A stretch of DNA of 10,616 nucleotides from UBA1081 sp964613045 (GCA_964613045.1 CAZTFS010000080.1:1-10616), one strand, 5' to 3'. Shown: positions 1 to 7,213, counted from the first letter of the stretch. Numbers and translations are program-made. Notes: generated by a model from the letters alone, not told the origin.

Positions 1-1663
1 TATATCTGAAGAAGAATGTAAGAAGAAGTGTTCTGATATGAGCACCGTCAACGTCGGCATCGGCCATGATAACGATCTTATGATAACGGAGCTTATTTAT
101 ATCAAAATCTTCATCAATACCCGCACCGAGTGCAGTTACAACGGGAGAGAGCTTATCGTTACCGATAACTTTATCAAGTCTTGCCTTCTCAACGTTGAGC
201 ATCTTACCCCAAAGAGGAAGAATAGCCTGAATATTTCTGTCACGACCGCCCTTAGCCGAGCCGCCCGCAGAGTCACCCTCTACAATGTAGATCTCAGTGT
301 TTTCGGGATTTTTGTCGATACAGTCAGCAAGCTTTCCGGGCAAGGAATTGCCGCCGAGAGCAGTTTTTCTTCTTGCGTTTTCTCTTGCTTTTCTCGCAGC
401 TTCTCTTGCTCTTGAAGCATCAAGAGATTTATTGAAAATAAGTTTTGCAACAGAGGGGTTTTCCTCAAAATAGGTCATAACCTTATCATAAATAAGCTGA
501 GAAACAATAGGAGTCATTTCAGTATTGCCCAGCTTACCCTTTGTCTGACCTTCAAACTGAGCTTCTGTCAGTTTTACGCTGATAACACAGCAAATACCTT
601 CACGGACATCATCACCGGAAAGATTTTTGTCTGCCTCTTTCAAAAGACCGTATTTTCTGCCGTAATCGTTGAATACTCTTGTAAGAGCACGCTTGAAGCC
701 CTCTTCATGAGTACCGCCGTCAATAGTTCTGACGTTATTTGCAAATGAAAGTATCGTTTCGTTGTAACCGTCATTGTAAAGCATCGCAACTTCCGCGTAC
801 TTGTCCCCTATAACTGTTGAAAAATGCATGGGCTTTTCATGAATTGCAGTAAGTCCTCTTGATTCGGTTTCAAAAGTTACAAAGCTTGACAGACCGCCGT
901 GATAACAATAAACCTCATCGACGGGATTTTCATCATCACGGTAATCGGAAAGTGTGATTGAAAGTCCTGCGTTAAGGAACGCACTTTCACGAAGTCTTCT
1001 CTGAAGTGTCTCAAAATTAAATACAGTTGTATCTGTAAAAATCTGAGGATCCGGCTTAAAACGTATAAGTGTACCTGTTTCCTCACTTTTTCCGATTATT
1101 TCAAGATCTGAGACGATATTTCCTCTCTCAAATCTCTGCTTATAAACATTGCCGTTTCTTGAAACTTCAACTTCAAGCCATTCTGAAAGAGCATTAACTA
1201 CTGAAGAACCGACACCGTGAAGACCGCCGGAAACCTTGTAACCGCTGCCGCCGAACTTACCGCCCGCATGAAGAACAGTCAGAACAACGGTAACTGCGGG
1301 AAGTCCCTGCTGTTCGTTGATATCAACGGGAATTCCTCGTCCGTTATCCCTTACTTCAATTACATCGCCGGGAAGTATTACAGCTTCAATATGTGTACAG
1401 TAGCCTGCAAGAGCCTCGTCGATAGAGTTGTCAACGATCTCATATACAAGATGATGAAGACCTCTTTCACCCGTTGAACCGATATACATACCGGGACGCT
1501 TACGGACGGCTTCAAGACCTTCAAGAACCTGGATCTGACCTGCACCGTATTCGTCGGTAACAACAGTATCCATAGTTTCAAGGTCTGCGTTTTCCTCTTC
1601 CTTCATTACGCTGTCTCTCTGTTCAAATTCGGCAGCGTTAAATTCTTTCTTTTCTTCGTCCAA
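1..1663 (-). CDS. gyrB: DNA gyrase subunit B, partial (C-terminal end outside window)
   Basis: ATPase subunit of DNA gyrase, which with GyrA introduces negative supercoils ahead of the fork. I translated the minus strand: the GHKL ATPase domain shows RKRPGMYIGST (about residues 54-64), DNSIDEA (78-84), GDNGRGIPVDI and the lid GGLHGVGSSVVNALS. The TOPRIM part shows EGDSAGGSAKGGRDR and DADVDGAHIRTLLLTFFFRY, where the window ends. About 554 codons are present, so roughly the last 90 residues (C-terminal part) are missing. The start is taken as TTG because AGAAAGGA lies 8 bases before it. The ATG three codons upstream abuts that ribosome site. About 40 acidic residues precede the conserved core, somewhat longer than usual. 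It lies 23 bases after remB, as in Bacillus. Identity is certain; the start is likely. Confidence 0.97.
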   Translation of the reverse strand, partial: MDEEKKEFNAAEFEQRDSVMKEEENADLETMDTVVTDEYGAGQIQVLEGLEAVRKRPGMYIGSTGERGLHHLVYEIVDNSIDEALAGYCTHIEAVILPGDVIEVRDNGRGIPVDINEQQGLPAVTVVLTVLHAGGKFGGSGYKVSGGLHGVGSSVVNALSEWLEVEVSRNGNVYKQRFERGNIVSDLEIIGKSEETGTLIRFKPDPQIFTDTTVFNFETLQRRLRESAFLNAGLSITLSDYRDDENPVDEVYCYHGGLSSFVTFETESRGLTAIHEKPMHFSTVIGDKYAEVAMLYNDGYNETILSFANNVRTIDGGTHEEGFKRALTRVFNDYGRKYGLLKEADKNLSGDDVREGICCVISVKLTEAQFEGQTKGKLGNTEMTPIVSQLIYDKVMTYFEENPSVAKLIFNKSLDASRAREAARKARENARRKTALGGNSLPGKLADCIDKNPENTEIYIVEGDSAGGSAKGGRDRNIQAILPLWGKMLNVEKARLDKVIGNDKLSPVVTALGAGIDEDFDINKLRYHKIVIMADADVDGAHIRTLLLTFFFRY

Positions 1664-1671
1664 AAAAAACA

Positions 1672-1679
1672 TCCTTTCT
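1672..1679 (-). promoter_or_regulatory. Ribosome binding site deciding the TTG start of gyrB
   Basis: AGAAAGGA on the minus strand, 8 bases before TTG (1663-1661). The overlapping ATG (1672-1670) would have no spacer, so the TTG is preferred. Confidence 0.6.
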
Positions 1680-1686
1680 GCTCAAA

Positions 1687-1953
1687 TCAATCGAATTGTC
1701 CTGATTTTGCACGCTTCAACAGTGTTGAAGGTGAAATCTGAGTTATATAGACTTTTTTTTCTTTATTTTTTTTATCCGCACATACTACAAAAGATTTAGG
1801 TAATTCGTATGATACATTAACAACTTCACCGCTTTTTTCTGCTTTGGTCAGATAATCTCTTGTAGATTTCATGACAGTAGTATTGTCCATATCAAAAATA
1901 CCGATAAGGTCATTTGTAGTTATAACGGTTGACTGACCTAAATGAAGATACAT
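1687..1953 (-). CDS. remB: RemB-like regulator (DUF370 family, YaaB)
   Basis: Small 88-residue protein in the place that remB (yaaB) holds in Bacillus, between recF and gyrB. In Bacillus subtilis it takes part in control of extracellular matrix and biofilm genes; that role here is inferred from family and position. The sequence begins MYLHLGQSTVITTNDLIGIFDMD, typical of the DUF370 family, with a short mixed alpha/beta fold and a lysine-rich middle (KKNKEKK). No signal peptide or membrane segment is seen. GGAGG lies 9 bases before the ATG, inside the end of recF. The ATG overlaps the recF stop codon by one base (TAATG), so translation is probably coupled. It is likely transcribed with the dnaA-gyrB block. 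Confidence 0.85.
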   Translation of the reverse strand: MYLHLGQSTVITTNDLIGIFDMDNTTVMKSTRDYLTKAEKSGEVVNVSYELPKSFVVCADKKNKEKKVYITQISPSTLLKRAKSGQFD

Positions 1954-3056
1954 TATACCAGTCCTCCGTCCTTTATCTCAAAGGTTTTGCCGTCGCAAAG
2001 TCTTAATACCGTTGACGGCTCACAACAGGTTATAAAGACCTGCCAGTCTTTTATGTGATTAAGAATATAATCCTGTCTGTTTACGTCAAGCTCACTCATC
2101 ACATCATCAAGAAGTGCAACAGGTATCTCACCCGTTATTTCTTTCAATATCTGAGCTTCACCCAATTTAAGTGCAAGAGCTGCAGACCTTTGCTGCCCTT
2201 GAGAACCGAAGCTTTTTGCTGAAATATTATTTATCTTAATATCAATTTCATCGTGATGTGCACCTATATTTGTACTTCCGTACATAATGTCACTGCCTTC
2301 GCTTTGTTTAAGAAGCTCAAGAATCCTTGCAGAATCCACATCATCGCTGACTTTTTCATATCTGTTTGATGAAACACGCATTTTATATTCTAAAGTAAGC
2401 TCTTCCTTTTCACAGGAAAGGCCTGAATATATCGATGCCGCCGAAACCGAAAGTTTTTTAAGATATTTTATTCTTTCTTTTATCATGACAGCGGCTTTTT
2501 CGCTCAGTTTTGTGTTCCATATCTCAAGAAACTCATAATTTGAATTATTATATTTAAGATCTTTAAGAAACTGATTACGCTGACAGAGAATTTTATTGTA
2601 ATCTGTGATTATCTTTGCATAAGAAGGCTTTATCTGACATATAGCCGAATCTGCAAACTTTCTTCTCTCCGAAGGATTTCCTTTTACAAGAGAAAGATAT
2701 GCGGGAGAAAAAACTACACAATTAAAATTTCCGATAAGTCTTGATGCAGCAGTCAACGGAACTGAATTGAGAAGTATTTTTTTTTGCTGTCTGCTTATAA
2801 TAAGCTTAGCATTCTGTTCTCTTTCGCCGCCGTAAAAATCAATGTCAGTTTTGAGAAAATCCTCACCGAATTTAATCATATCATGATCTTTTGAACCTCT
2901 GAAAGATCTGAAACCGCTGAACAGCCATATACTTTCAATAAGATTAGTCTTTCCCTGAGCATTTTCACCGAAAATAATATTTATCCCCTTATCGGGATAA
3001 AGCTCTATCTCACCGATATTTCTGAAATTATTTACATGAATTCGGGTAACATTCAT
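1953..3056 (-). CDS. recF: DNA replication and repair protein RecF
   Basis: SMC-like ATPase that, with RecO and RecR, loads RecA on gapped DNA and helps stalled forks. The 367-residue product has the normal length. It shows the N-terminal MNVTRIHVNNFRNI and Walker A GENAQGKT (30-37). The ABC-type signature region GSQGQQRSAALALKLGEA precedes Walker B, seen as PVALLDDVMSELD. The middle is a helical, coiled-coil-like insertion. The start overlaps the stop of yaaA by four bases (ATGA) and its own stop overlaps the start of remB, so it sits in a tightly coupled operon. No strong ribosome site of its own is seen, which fits coupling. Nothing in the motifs looks damaged. Confidence 0.97.
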   Translation of the reverse strand: MNVTRIHVNNFRNIGEIELYPDKGINIIFGENAQGKTNLIESIWLFSGFRSFRGSKDHDMIKFGEDFLKTDIDFYGGEREQNAKLIISRQQKKILLNSVPLTAASRLIGNFNCVVFSPAYLSLVKGNPSERRKFADSAICQIKPSYAKIITDYNKILCQRNQFLKDLKYNNSNYEFLEIWNTKLSEKAAVMIKERIKYLKKLSVSAASIYSGLSCEKEELTLEYKMRVSSNRYEKVSDDVDSARILELLKQSEGSDIMYGSTNIGAHHDEIDIKINNISAKSFGSQGQQRSAALALKLGEAQILKEITGEIPVALLDDVMSELDVNRQDYILNHIKDWQVFITCCEPSTVLRLCDGKTFEIKDGGLV

Positions 3057-3304
3057 TTTTCTTCGATAATATAGACGGCGTTTTCAAACCTGACACTGTC
3101 ACCTGCTTTTATCTTTCGTCCACGCTGATCACAGACTTCACCGTTGACTTCAACAAGACCGTCCTGTATAAGTATCTTTGCATGACCGCCTGTCTGAGCT
3201 ATATCACACAGCTTTAACAGAGCATCAAGCTTTATAAACGGAGGATCTATATAAACCGTCTTTTCCTCTCTCTTTACAGCTTTGACTTTTATAACTTTTT
3301 TCAT
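3053..3304 (-). CDS. yaaA: S4-domain RNA-binding protein YaaA (RlbA type)
   Basis: An 83-residue protein almost wholly made of an S4 RNA-binding fold. The core runs from FIKLDALLKL (about 23-32) through GHAKILIQDGLVEVNGEV to RGRKIKAGDSVRF (about 61-73). Its place between dnaN and recF is that of yaaA in Bacillus, where the product is linked to 50S ribosome assembly; this function is carried over by family and position. It is unrelated to E. coli YaaA. AAGG lies about 11 bases before the ATG. The last bases overlap the recF start (ATGA), so recF translation likely depends on it. Confidence 0.88.
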   Translation of the reverse strand: MKKVIKVKAVKREEKTVYIDPPFIKLDALLKLCDIAQTGGHAKILIQDGLVEVNGEVCDQRGRKIKAGDSVRFENAVYIIEEK

Positions 3305-3352
3305 ATTATCACGAACCTTGTAAACAATAATTTATAATTGCCGAATTATTGT

Positions 3353-4453
3353 TTAGCTGAGTCTTACCGGCAGTATCAGATACAGGAATGAATCTCCCGT
3401 TGTAGGAACAATACATACAGGTGAAAGAGGATTAACCATATTAATAAGAACTTCTTCCTCTTCTCCTGCTCTTAATGCATCAAGAATATATCTTGACTGA
3501 ATACCTATTTCAATATCATTACCGTCAAGTGATACTTCAAGCTTATCGTTGGCAGTTCCCAGTGCTGTTGCAGTAGATACTCTTAATTCATTCTCTCTGA
3601 ATTCCATTTTAAGAGGAGCTTTAAAACGATCTGTTATAATAAGAGAAACTCGCTCGATACTGTCTATCAATGCTCTTGTCTTTGTTCTTATCACAGTATT
3701 AAAATTCTGAGGAATGATAGATTCATACTTCATGAATTCGCCTTCAAGAAGTCTTGAAATTATAGTGTATCCGTTTATCTCAAAGAGAATATGTCTTCTT
3801 CCCAGACCTACTTTTACAAACTTATCTTCATCGGGAATAAGCTTCATTATTTCTCCCATAGTCTTTGAAGGCACAACAAACGAAAGCTCTTCACCGTTAT
3901 AATTGATAAACTCTTTTCTCAAAGCAATTCTGTGAGAATCAATGGCTACAAGTCTTATTTCACCGGGTTTTATCTCAAACTTGATACCTTTGTGTATAAC
4001 TCTTACATCATTTACCGCTACCGAGAATATAGTCTTTTTTATCATATCCTTAAGGACTTTCTGACTTATTTCTATATTCTTACCGTTGACTATAACAGGA
4101 AGCTCGGGATAATCCTTCGGGCTTATGCCTGTCATAAAATATTCAATGTCACCGCAATATATCTTACACTGCAGTTTTTCGTCTGTTTCAAATATTACTT
4201 TATCATAAGGGATATGTTTTATAATGTCACAGAAAGTCTTTGCATTGAGTATAACTGAGCCTTCTTCTATAACATCAGCTTCTATATTTGTTTCAATACC
4301 GATCTCCAGGTCGTAACCCGTAAGTTTTACTCCGTTTTCAGTTGTAGTGAAGAGTATACCCTCAAGTATGGGCATAGCAGTCTTTGTCATAACAGCTTTC
4401 TGTACATTCATGGCGGCTTCCGCAAGAATGGAAGTATTGCAGATTATTTTCAT
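3353..4453 (-). CDS. dnaN: DNA polymerase III beta subunit (sliding clamp)
   Basis: Ring-shaped clamp that holds the replicative polymerase on DNA and recruits repair proteins. I chose ATG 4453, giving 366 residues starting MKIICNTSILAEAAMNVQKAV, which matches the usual clamp N-terminus and length. Three repeated clamp domains fit the length, with family-typical stretches such as TKTAMPILEGI (domain 1), YPELP and GIKFEI (domain 2), and the C-terminal VCIVPTTGDSFLYLILPVRLS. An in-frame ATG at 4498 would add 15 basic residues. That ATG directly touches a good GGGAG ribosome site, while ATG 4453 has none, so the true start is open. It follows dnaA across the origin region and precedes yaaA by 48 bases. 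Confidence 0.96.
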   Translation of the reverse strand: MKIICNTSILAEAAMNVQKAVMTKTAMPILEGILFTTTENGVKLTGYDLEIGIETNIEADVIEEGSVILNAKTFCDIIKHIPYDKVIFETDEKLQCKIYCGDIEYFMTGISPKDYPELPVIVNGKNIEISQKVLKDMIKKTIFSVAVNDVRVIHKGIKFEIKPGEIRLVAIDSHRIALRKEFINYNGEELSFVVPSKTMGEIMKLIPDEDKFVKVGLGRRHILFEINGYTIISRLLEGEFMKYESIIPQNFNTVIRTKTRALIDSIERVSLIITDRFKAPLKMEFRENELRVSTATALGTANDKLEVSLDGNDIEIGIQSRYILDALRAGEEEEVLINMVNPLSPVCIVPTTGDSFLYLILPVRLS

Positions 4454-4561
4454 TTTAAGTCGCAATGCGGTTTTCTTCAATCGAGAAGTACCGCACATCT
4501 CCCTTCTTAATGAGTTTCGTTTTTTTCAACGCTTTACATTACATAACTTTACTTATAACAG

Positions 4562-4579
4562 TAGTAATAGAAGTAGAAG
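4562..4579 (+). promoter_or_regulatory. DnaA-trio tract of the origin unwinding element
   Basis: Six consecutive triplets TAG TAA TAG AAG TAG AAG fit the trio rule 5'-(T/A)A(G/A)-3'. They are followed after one base by two DnaA-box-like sites, and preceded by AT-rich DNA. This is the same strand order as the Bacillus subtilis basal unwinding system, where DnaA spreads from the boxes onto the trio strand. Confidence 0.7.
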
Positions 4580-4580
4580 C

Positions 4581-4754
4581 TGTTCAAACTGTGCAAAACC
4601 GTTGGAAATATTGATTTACCTTTAGTTAAGGCATTTTTTTAATGTTTAAAACAGGTTTGTTTTCCTGTTTATAACTTTAATTCTTTAAAAGAATTAAATA
4701 AAAATGTAGAAAATGTTTAAAACTCTATGTTCAAAAATAATAACTTGTTCAAAA
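4581..4754 (+). repeat. Cluster of eight DnaA-box-like 9-mers, consensus TGTTYAAAA
   Basis: Sites, all in plus orientation: TGTTCAAAC 4581, TGTGCAAAA 4590, TGTTTAAAA 4643, TGTTTATAA 4666, TGTAGAAAA 4705, TGTTTAAAA 4714, TGTTCAAAA 4728 and TGTTCAAAA 4746. The first two are directly adjacent, as are those at 4705 and 4714. TGTGCAAAA is the reverse complement of TTTTGCACA, which fits the looser DnaA-box pattern TTWTNCACA. TGTTTATAA differs from TGTGGATAA at two positions. The others are further from it. Box function is inferred from repetition, shared direction and position beside the trios. Confidence 0.65.
4676..4698. repeat. Perfect 23-bp palindrome inside oriC
   Basis: Arms TTTAATTCTTT (4676-4686) and AAAGAATTAAA (4688-4698) are perfect inverted copies around a single A at 4687. 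The site lies between DnaA-box-like repeats 4666 and 4705. With no GC-rich stem and no T run it is a poor terminator. A dimeric regulator site or a helically unstable element is possible. Confidence 0.6.
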
Positions 4755-4758
4755 CTTT

Positions 4759-6084
4759 TTAATCAACTTTAAACTGTTTTATTATGTTATAAACGGTATT
4801 TTTAAATTTCATATCACGCATCATTTTCTCTTCAACCGTGGAGATAGAATGTTTTACGGTTGAATGTTTTTTACCGCCGAATTTATTGCCGATATTTTCA
4901 AGTGAAAGTCCCGTAACTTCTCTTATAACATACATTGCAACGTTTCTTGCAAGTGAAATATTGGCATTTCTCTTTTCGGAAACAATATCTGAACGGCTCA
5001 GATCATATTTATCTGCAACGCTTTCAATTATTTCATCAACCAGAGCTGAAACAGGTCTGTTATCGGTTTCTATATCGTGGATAATCTGCTGGATGCTTCC
5101 CATGGTGGGTTCAATACCGTAAAGAGTCTGCATTGCTGCGATCTTATTGATAGTACCTTCTATCTGTCTTATATTATCCTTGATCTTTTCAGCAATATAG
5201 TTTATCATCTGCTTTGAAAGCTTAAGATTGCTTTCTTCGGCTTTTGTAAGTATGATTGCAGTTCTTGTTTCAATATCGGGCGGCTGAATGTCAGCTATAA
5301 GACCGCTTTCAAATCTTGTTTTTATACGTTCGTCAAGACCTTCGATCTCTTTCGGAGGACGGTCAGAGGTGATAACGATCTGTCTGCCTGCGTTTATAAG
5401 GTCATTGAATGTATGGAAAAATTCGACCTGCGTTTCTTCTTTATTTTTAAAAAACTGAATATCATCTATAAACAGTGCATCAGCATTTCTGTATTTTGCT
5501 CTGAAGGGCTTGTTATCGTGATTCTTCATACAAGTGATAAATTCATTCAGAAAGTTTTCACTTGTTGTATATACTATATTTATGCCCTTATTTCTTTTTT
5601 GTAATTCATTTCTGATAGCCATCATAAGATGAGTTTTACCCAGTCCCGAATGACCGTAAATGAAAAGCGGGTTGTATACTGAACCTGTTTTTGCCGTGGC
5701 AACACGCCATGATGCGGCGTGAGCCAGTTTATTGGAAGAACCTACGATGAAGTTATCAAAACTGAAATGACTGTAGATATCGTTATTTTTTTCTTCCGGT
5801 TCTTCACTGACCTGTGATGTGTTTTCTTGTTGAGTATTATCTTCGACTCTGAATTCTATATTCAGATCTATTCCCAGAACTGCTTCGAAAGCTTCTTTAA
5901 GCACACCGCTGAATTTATCTTTAAGTATTGTGTTTCTGAATGCTGACGGTGAAGTAATAACAACATTTCCGTCGATAAATTCCGGATCTTCGATTTTATA
6001 TATCCATGTCTTAAAAGTAGTTTCGGACATTATACTTTTGCAGTACTCGAGAACCTGTTCCCATACTTCTGCAAATGATTCCAT
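4759..6084 (-). CDS. dnaA: Chromosomal replication initiator protein DnaA
   Basis: AAA+ initiator that binds DnaA boxes, melts oriC and loads the helicase. The 441 residues have the four usual domains. Domain I is an N-terminal helical fold (MESFAEVWEQVLEYCK). A short acidic linker covers about 81-105. The AAA+ core has Walker A GHSGLGKT (144-151), Walker B LFIDDIQ (204-210), an arginine-finger region ERIKTRFESGL and sensor-2 NIRQIEG. Domain IV (about 345-441) binds DNA. Domain IV has GGKKHSTV (403-410) where most DnaA have GGRDHTTV, and Glu396 where E. coli has Pro423. The minor-groove arginine (E. coli Arg399) is kept as Arg372. AGAGAGG lies 10 bases before the ATG. A sigma-A-like promoter lies about 120 bases upstream. 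Confidence 0.98.
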   Translation of the reverse strand: MESFAEVWEQVLEYCKSIMSETTFKTWIYKIEDPEFIDGNVVITSPSAFRNTILKDKFSGVLKEAFEAVLGIDLNIEFRVEDNTQQENTSQVSEEPEEKNNDIYSHFSFDNFIVGSSNKLAHAASWRVATAKTGSVYNPLFIYGHSGLGKTHLMMAIRNELQKRNKGINIVYTTSENFLNEFITCMKNHDNKPFRAKYRNADALFIDDIQFFKNKEETQVEFFHTFNDLINAGRQIVITSDRPPKEIEGLDERIKTRFESGLIADIQPPDIETRTAIILTKAEESNLKLSKQMINYIAEKIKDNIRQIEGTINKIAAMQTLYGIEPTMGSIQQIIHDIETDNRPVSALVDEIIESVADKYDLSRSDIVSEKRNANISLARNVAMYVIREVTGLSLENIGNKFGGKKHSTVKHSISTVEEKMMRDMKFKNTVYNIIKQFKVD

Positions 6085-6203
6085 TTTAAATTTTCCTCTC
6101 TGAATATCTGTAAAAGGGATTTTTAATGCTTAATGTTTTTATATTATTTTCTGCAAAAATTGATTATATAAGCCTTGTAGGCACTATAATACCATTCTGA
6201 AAT

Positions 6204-6232
6204 ATTATAACACTGATTTAATATAAATTCAA
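6204..6232 (-). promoter_or_regulatory. Probable sigma-A promoter of dnaA
   Basis: On the minus strand TTGAAT (6232-6227) and TATAAT (6209-6204) are 17 bases apart. Transcription would start near 6197 and give a 5' leader of about 110 bases before the dnaA start. A second TATAAT at 6169-6164 lacks a good -35. Confidence 0.55.
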
Positions 6233-6292
6233 GCATTTTAATACCTTTTATTTATATTATTTTTAAATATAATATAACTTTTTTAATTTAAC

Positions 6293-6321
6293 TTGACAAA
6301 TCCGTGATATAATATTAAAAT
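6293..6321 (+). promoter_or_regulatory. Probable sigma-A promoter of rsmG
   Basis: TTGACA (6293-6298) and TAAAAT (6316-6321) with a 17-base spacer. It gives a leader of roughly 50 bases before rsmG. A TATAAT at 6308-6313 is only 9 bases from the -35 and is not used in this reading. Confidence 0.65.
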
Positions 6322-6375
6322 TTATGATGTAATGAGTAAATAATTCTTTTATAGAAAAATACAGGAGAAATTTTG

Positions 6376-7089
6376 ATGTTCATTTCTAAGGAGCTTTTGG
6401 AGATATCTGCAGGTTTATTCGGTGTTAAACTTAATGAAGACCTGATATTAAAATTTGATACATACGCAAAGGACCTTGTTGATTATAATGAGAAAGTTAA
6501 CCTTACTGCAATAACCGAACCTGATGACATAGTAATAAAACATTTTTCTGATTCTCTTGCAGTTGTGAAATTTGCACCTGAAGGACTGAAAGGCAAGCTT
6601 GCCGATGTGGGAACAGGTGCAGGCTTTCCCGGCATGCCTCTGCTTATAGCATGTCCTGATCTTAATGTTACTTTTTTTGATGCCGTAAATAAAAAACTTG
6701 ATTTTATCAGATTTGTTCTTAATGATCTCGGACTTACTGCCGAAGTTATACATACAAGAGCCGAAGATGCAGGAAGACAGCCTGAATACAGAGAAAAATT
6801 TGACTTTGTTACTGCAAGGGCTGTGGCTCAATTGAGAATTTTATCCGAATACTGTATTCCTCTTGTTAAAAAAGGCGGATATTTTATATCTATGAAAGGA
6901 AATATTTCTCAGGAAGAAAAGACCTTCGGTACTGCCGCTCTCGGTAAGCTTGGTGCAGAATTATATGATGATATTTTTTATAATATTCATAACGGAGACG
7001 AAAGAAATATAATTATTTCAAAAAAAATATCGCATGTTTCGGCAAAGTATCCCAGAAATATGAGTCAGATTTCCAAAAAACCTCTTTAA
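6376..7089 (+). CDS. rsmG: 16S rRNA (guanine527-N7) methyltransferase RsmG (GidB)
   Basis: Methylates N7 of G527 in the 530 loop of 16S rRNA using S-adenosylmethionine. The 237-residue product has the normal length. The SAM-binding motif LADVGTGAGFPGMPLLIACP lies at about 75-94, followed by the acidic FFDAVNKKLDF and later RAEDAG and FDFVTARAVAQL, all typical of RsmG. The N-terminal VNLTAITEPDDIVIKHFSDSL is also conserved in the family. I use ATG 6376 because AGGAG (6363-6367) is 8 bases before it; the TTG one codon upstream would be only 5 away. In Bacillus rsmG likewise neighbours noc. It is divergent from dnaA and may be read through into noc. Loss in other bacteria gives low-level streptomycin resistance. 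Confidence 0.97.
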   Translation: MFISKELLEISAGLFGVKLNEDLILKFDTYAKDLVDYNEKVNLTAITEPDDIVIKHFSDSLAVVKFAPEGLKGKLADVGTGAGFPGMPLLIACPDLNVTFFDAVNKKLDFIRFVLNDLGLTAEVIHTRAEDAGRQPEYREKFDFVTARAVAQLRILSEYCIPLVKKGGYFISMKGNISQEEKTFGTAALGKLGAELYDDIFYNIHNGDERNIIISKKISHVSAKYPRNMSQISKKPL

Positions 7090-7137
7090 TATATATAATA
7101 AATCATTTTATACTCTACAATATTCGTTTAATTTATC

Positions 7138-7200
7138 ATGTCCTCTGTGATATTATTCTGATGTAATCAGAAATAATTGACAGAGGGCATTAATTTTATT
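7138..7200 (+). terminator. Long imperfect hairpin between rsmG and noc (terminator or attenuator)
   Basis: The outer stem pairs ATGTCCTCTGT (7138-7148) with ACAGAGGGCAT (7180-7190), with one G-U pair. The inner stem pairs ATTATTCTGAT (7152-7162) with 7166-7177, with one bulged A, around the loop GTA. The bases after it are T-rich (TTAATTTTATT) but not a clean T run. It ends 24 bases before noc, so it could end rsmG transcription or tune noc expression. Confidence 0.5.
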
Positions 7201-7213
7201 CGGTGATGTGTAA

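Larger units (their letters stand above)
4454..4758. other. oriC: Probable replication origin (oriC) between dnaA and dnaN
   Basis: This 305-base gap without a gene lies between dnaA and dnaN, where Firmicutes often carry their unwinding region. Reading the plus strand it holds an AT-rich stretch (about 4531-4560), a run of six DnaA-trios (4562-4579), two tandem DnaA-box-like 9-mers (4581-4598), six more box-like sites up to 4754, and a 23-bp palindrome. The gene order switches direction beyond dnaA: everything to the left is minus, and rsmG, noc and the rRNA promoters are plus, as expected around a bidirectional origin. The exact limits are inferred. Confidence 0.75.
6085..6375. other. Divergent dnaA / rsmG intergenic region
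   Basis: A 291-base, very AT-rich gap holding the two opposed promoters listed separately. I see no TGTTYAAAA repeats and no canonical DnaA boxes here, unlike many Firmicutes that have a box cluster upstream of dnaA. No RNA gene or further ORF is seen. Confidence 0.6.

Noticed and set aside
38..415. Plus-strand ORF opposite gyrB
   Set aside because: Shadow of gyrB; no family features and no ribosome site.
1670..1672. ATG start of gyrB
   Set aside because: It touches the ribosome site with no spacer; TTG 1663 has proper spacing.
3932..4258. Plus-strand ORF opposite dnaN
   Set aside because: Antisense shadow of a conserved gene with tyrosine/phenylalanine-rich random composition.
4648..4670. 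AAACAGG/CCTGTTT hairpin as a dnaA terminator
   Set aside because: Short 7-bp stem with only TTTT after it on the minus strand, and it overlaps box-like repeats; the operon probably reads on into dnaN.
5076..5084. CGTGGATAA, one base from the canonical DnaA box
   Set aside because: Single copy inside dnaA coding sequence, over 300 bases from the cluster; it may be chance, though it could bind weakly.
6373..6375. TTG start of rsmG
   Set aside because: Only 5 bases from AGGAG; the next codon, ATG, has the better 8-base spacing.
6448..6831. Minus-strand ORF opposite rsmG
   Set aside because: Shadow of the SAM-methyltransferase frame; no recognisable protein features.
7177..7182. TTGACA before noc as a promoter
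   Set aside because: No -10 at a usable distance; it lies inside the hairpin stem.
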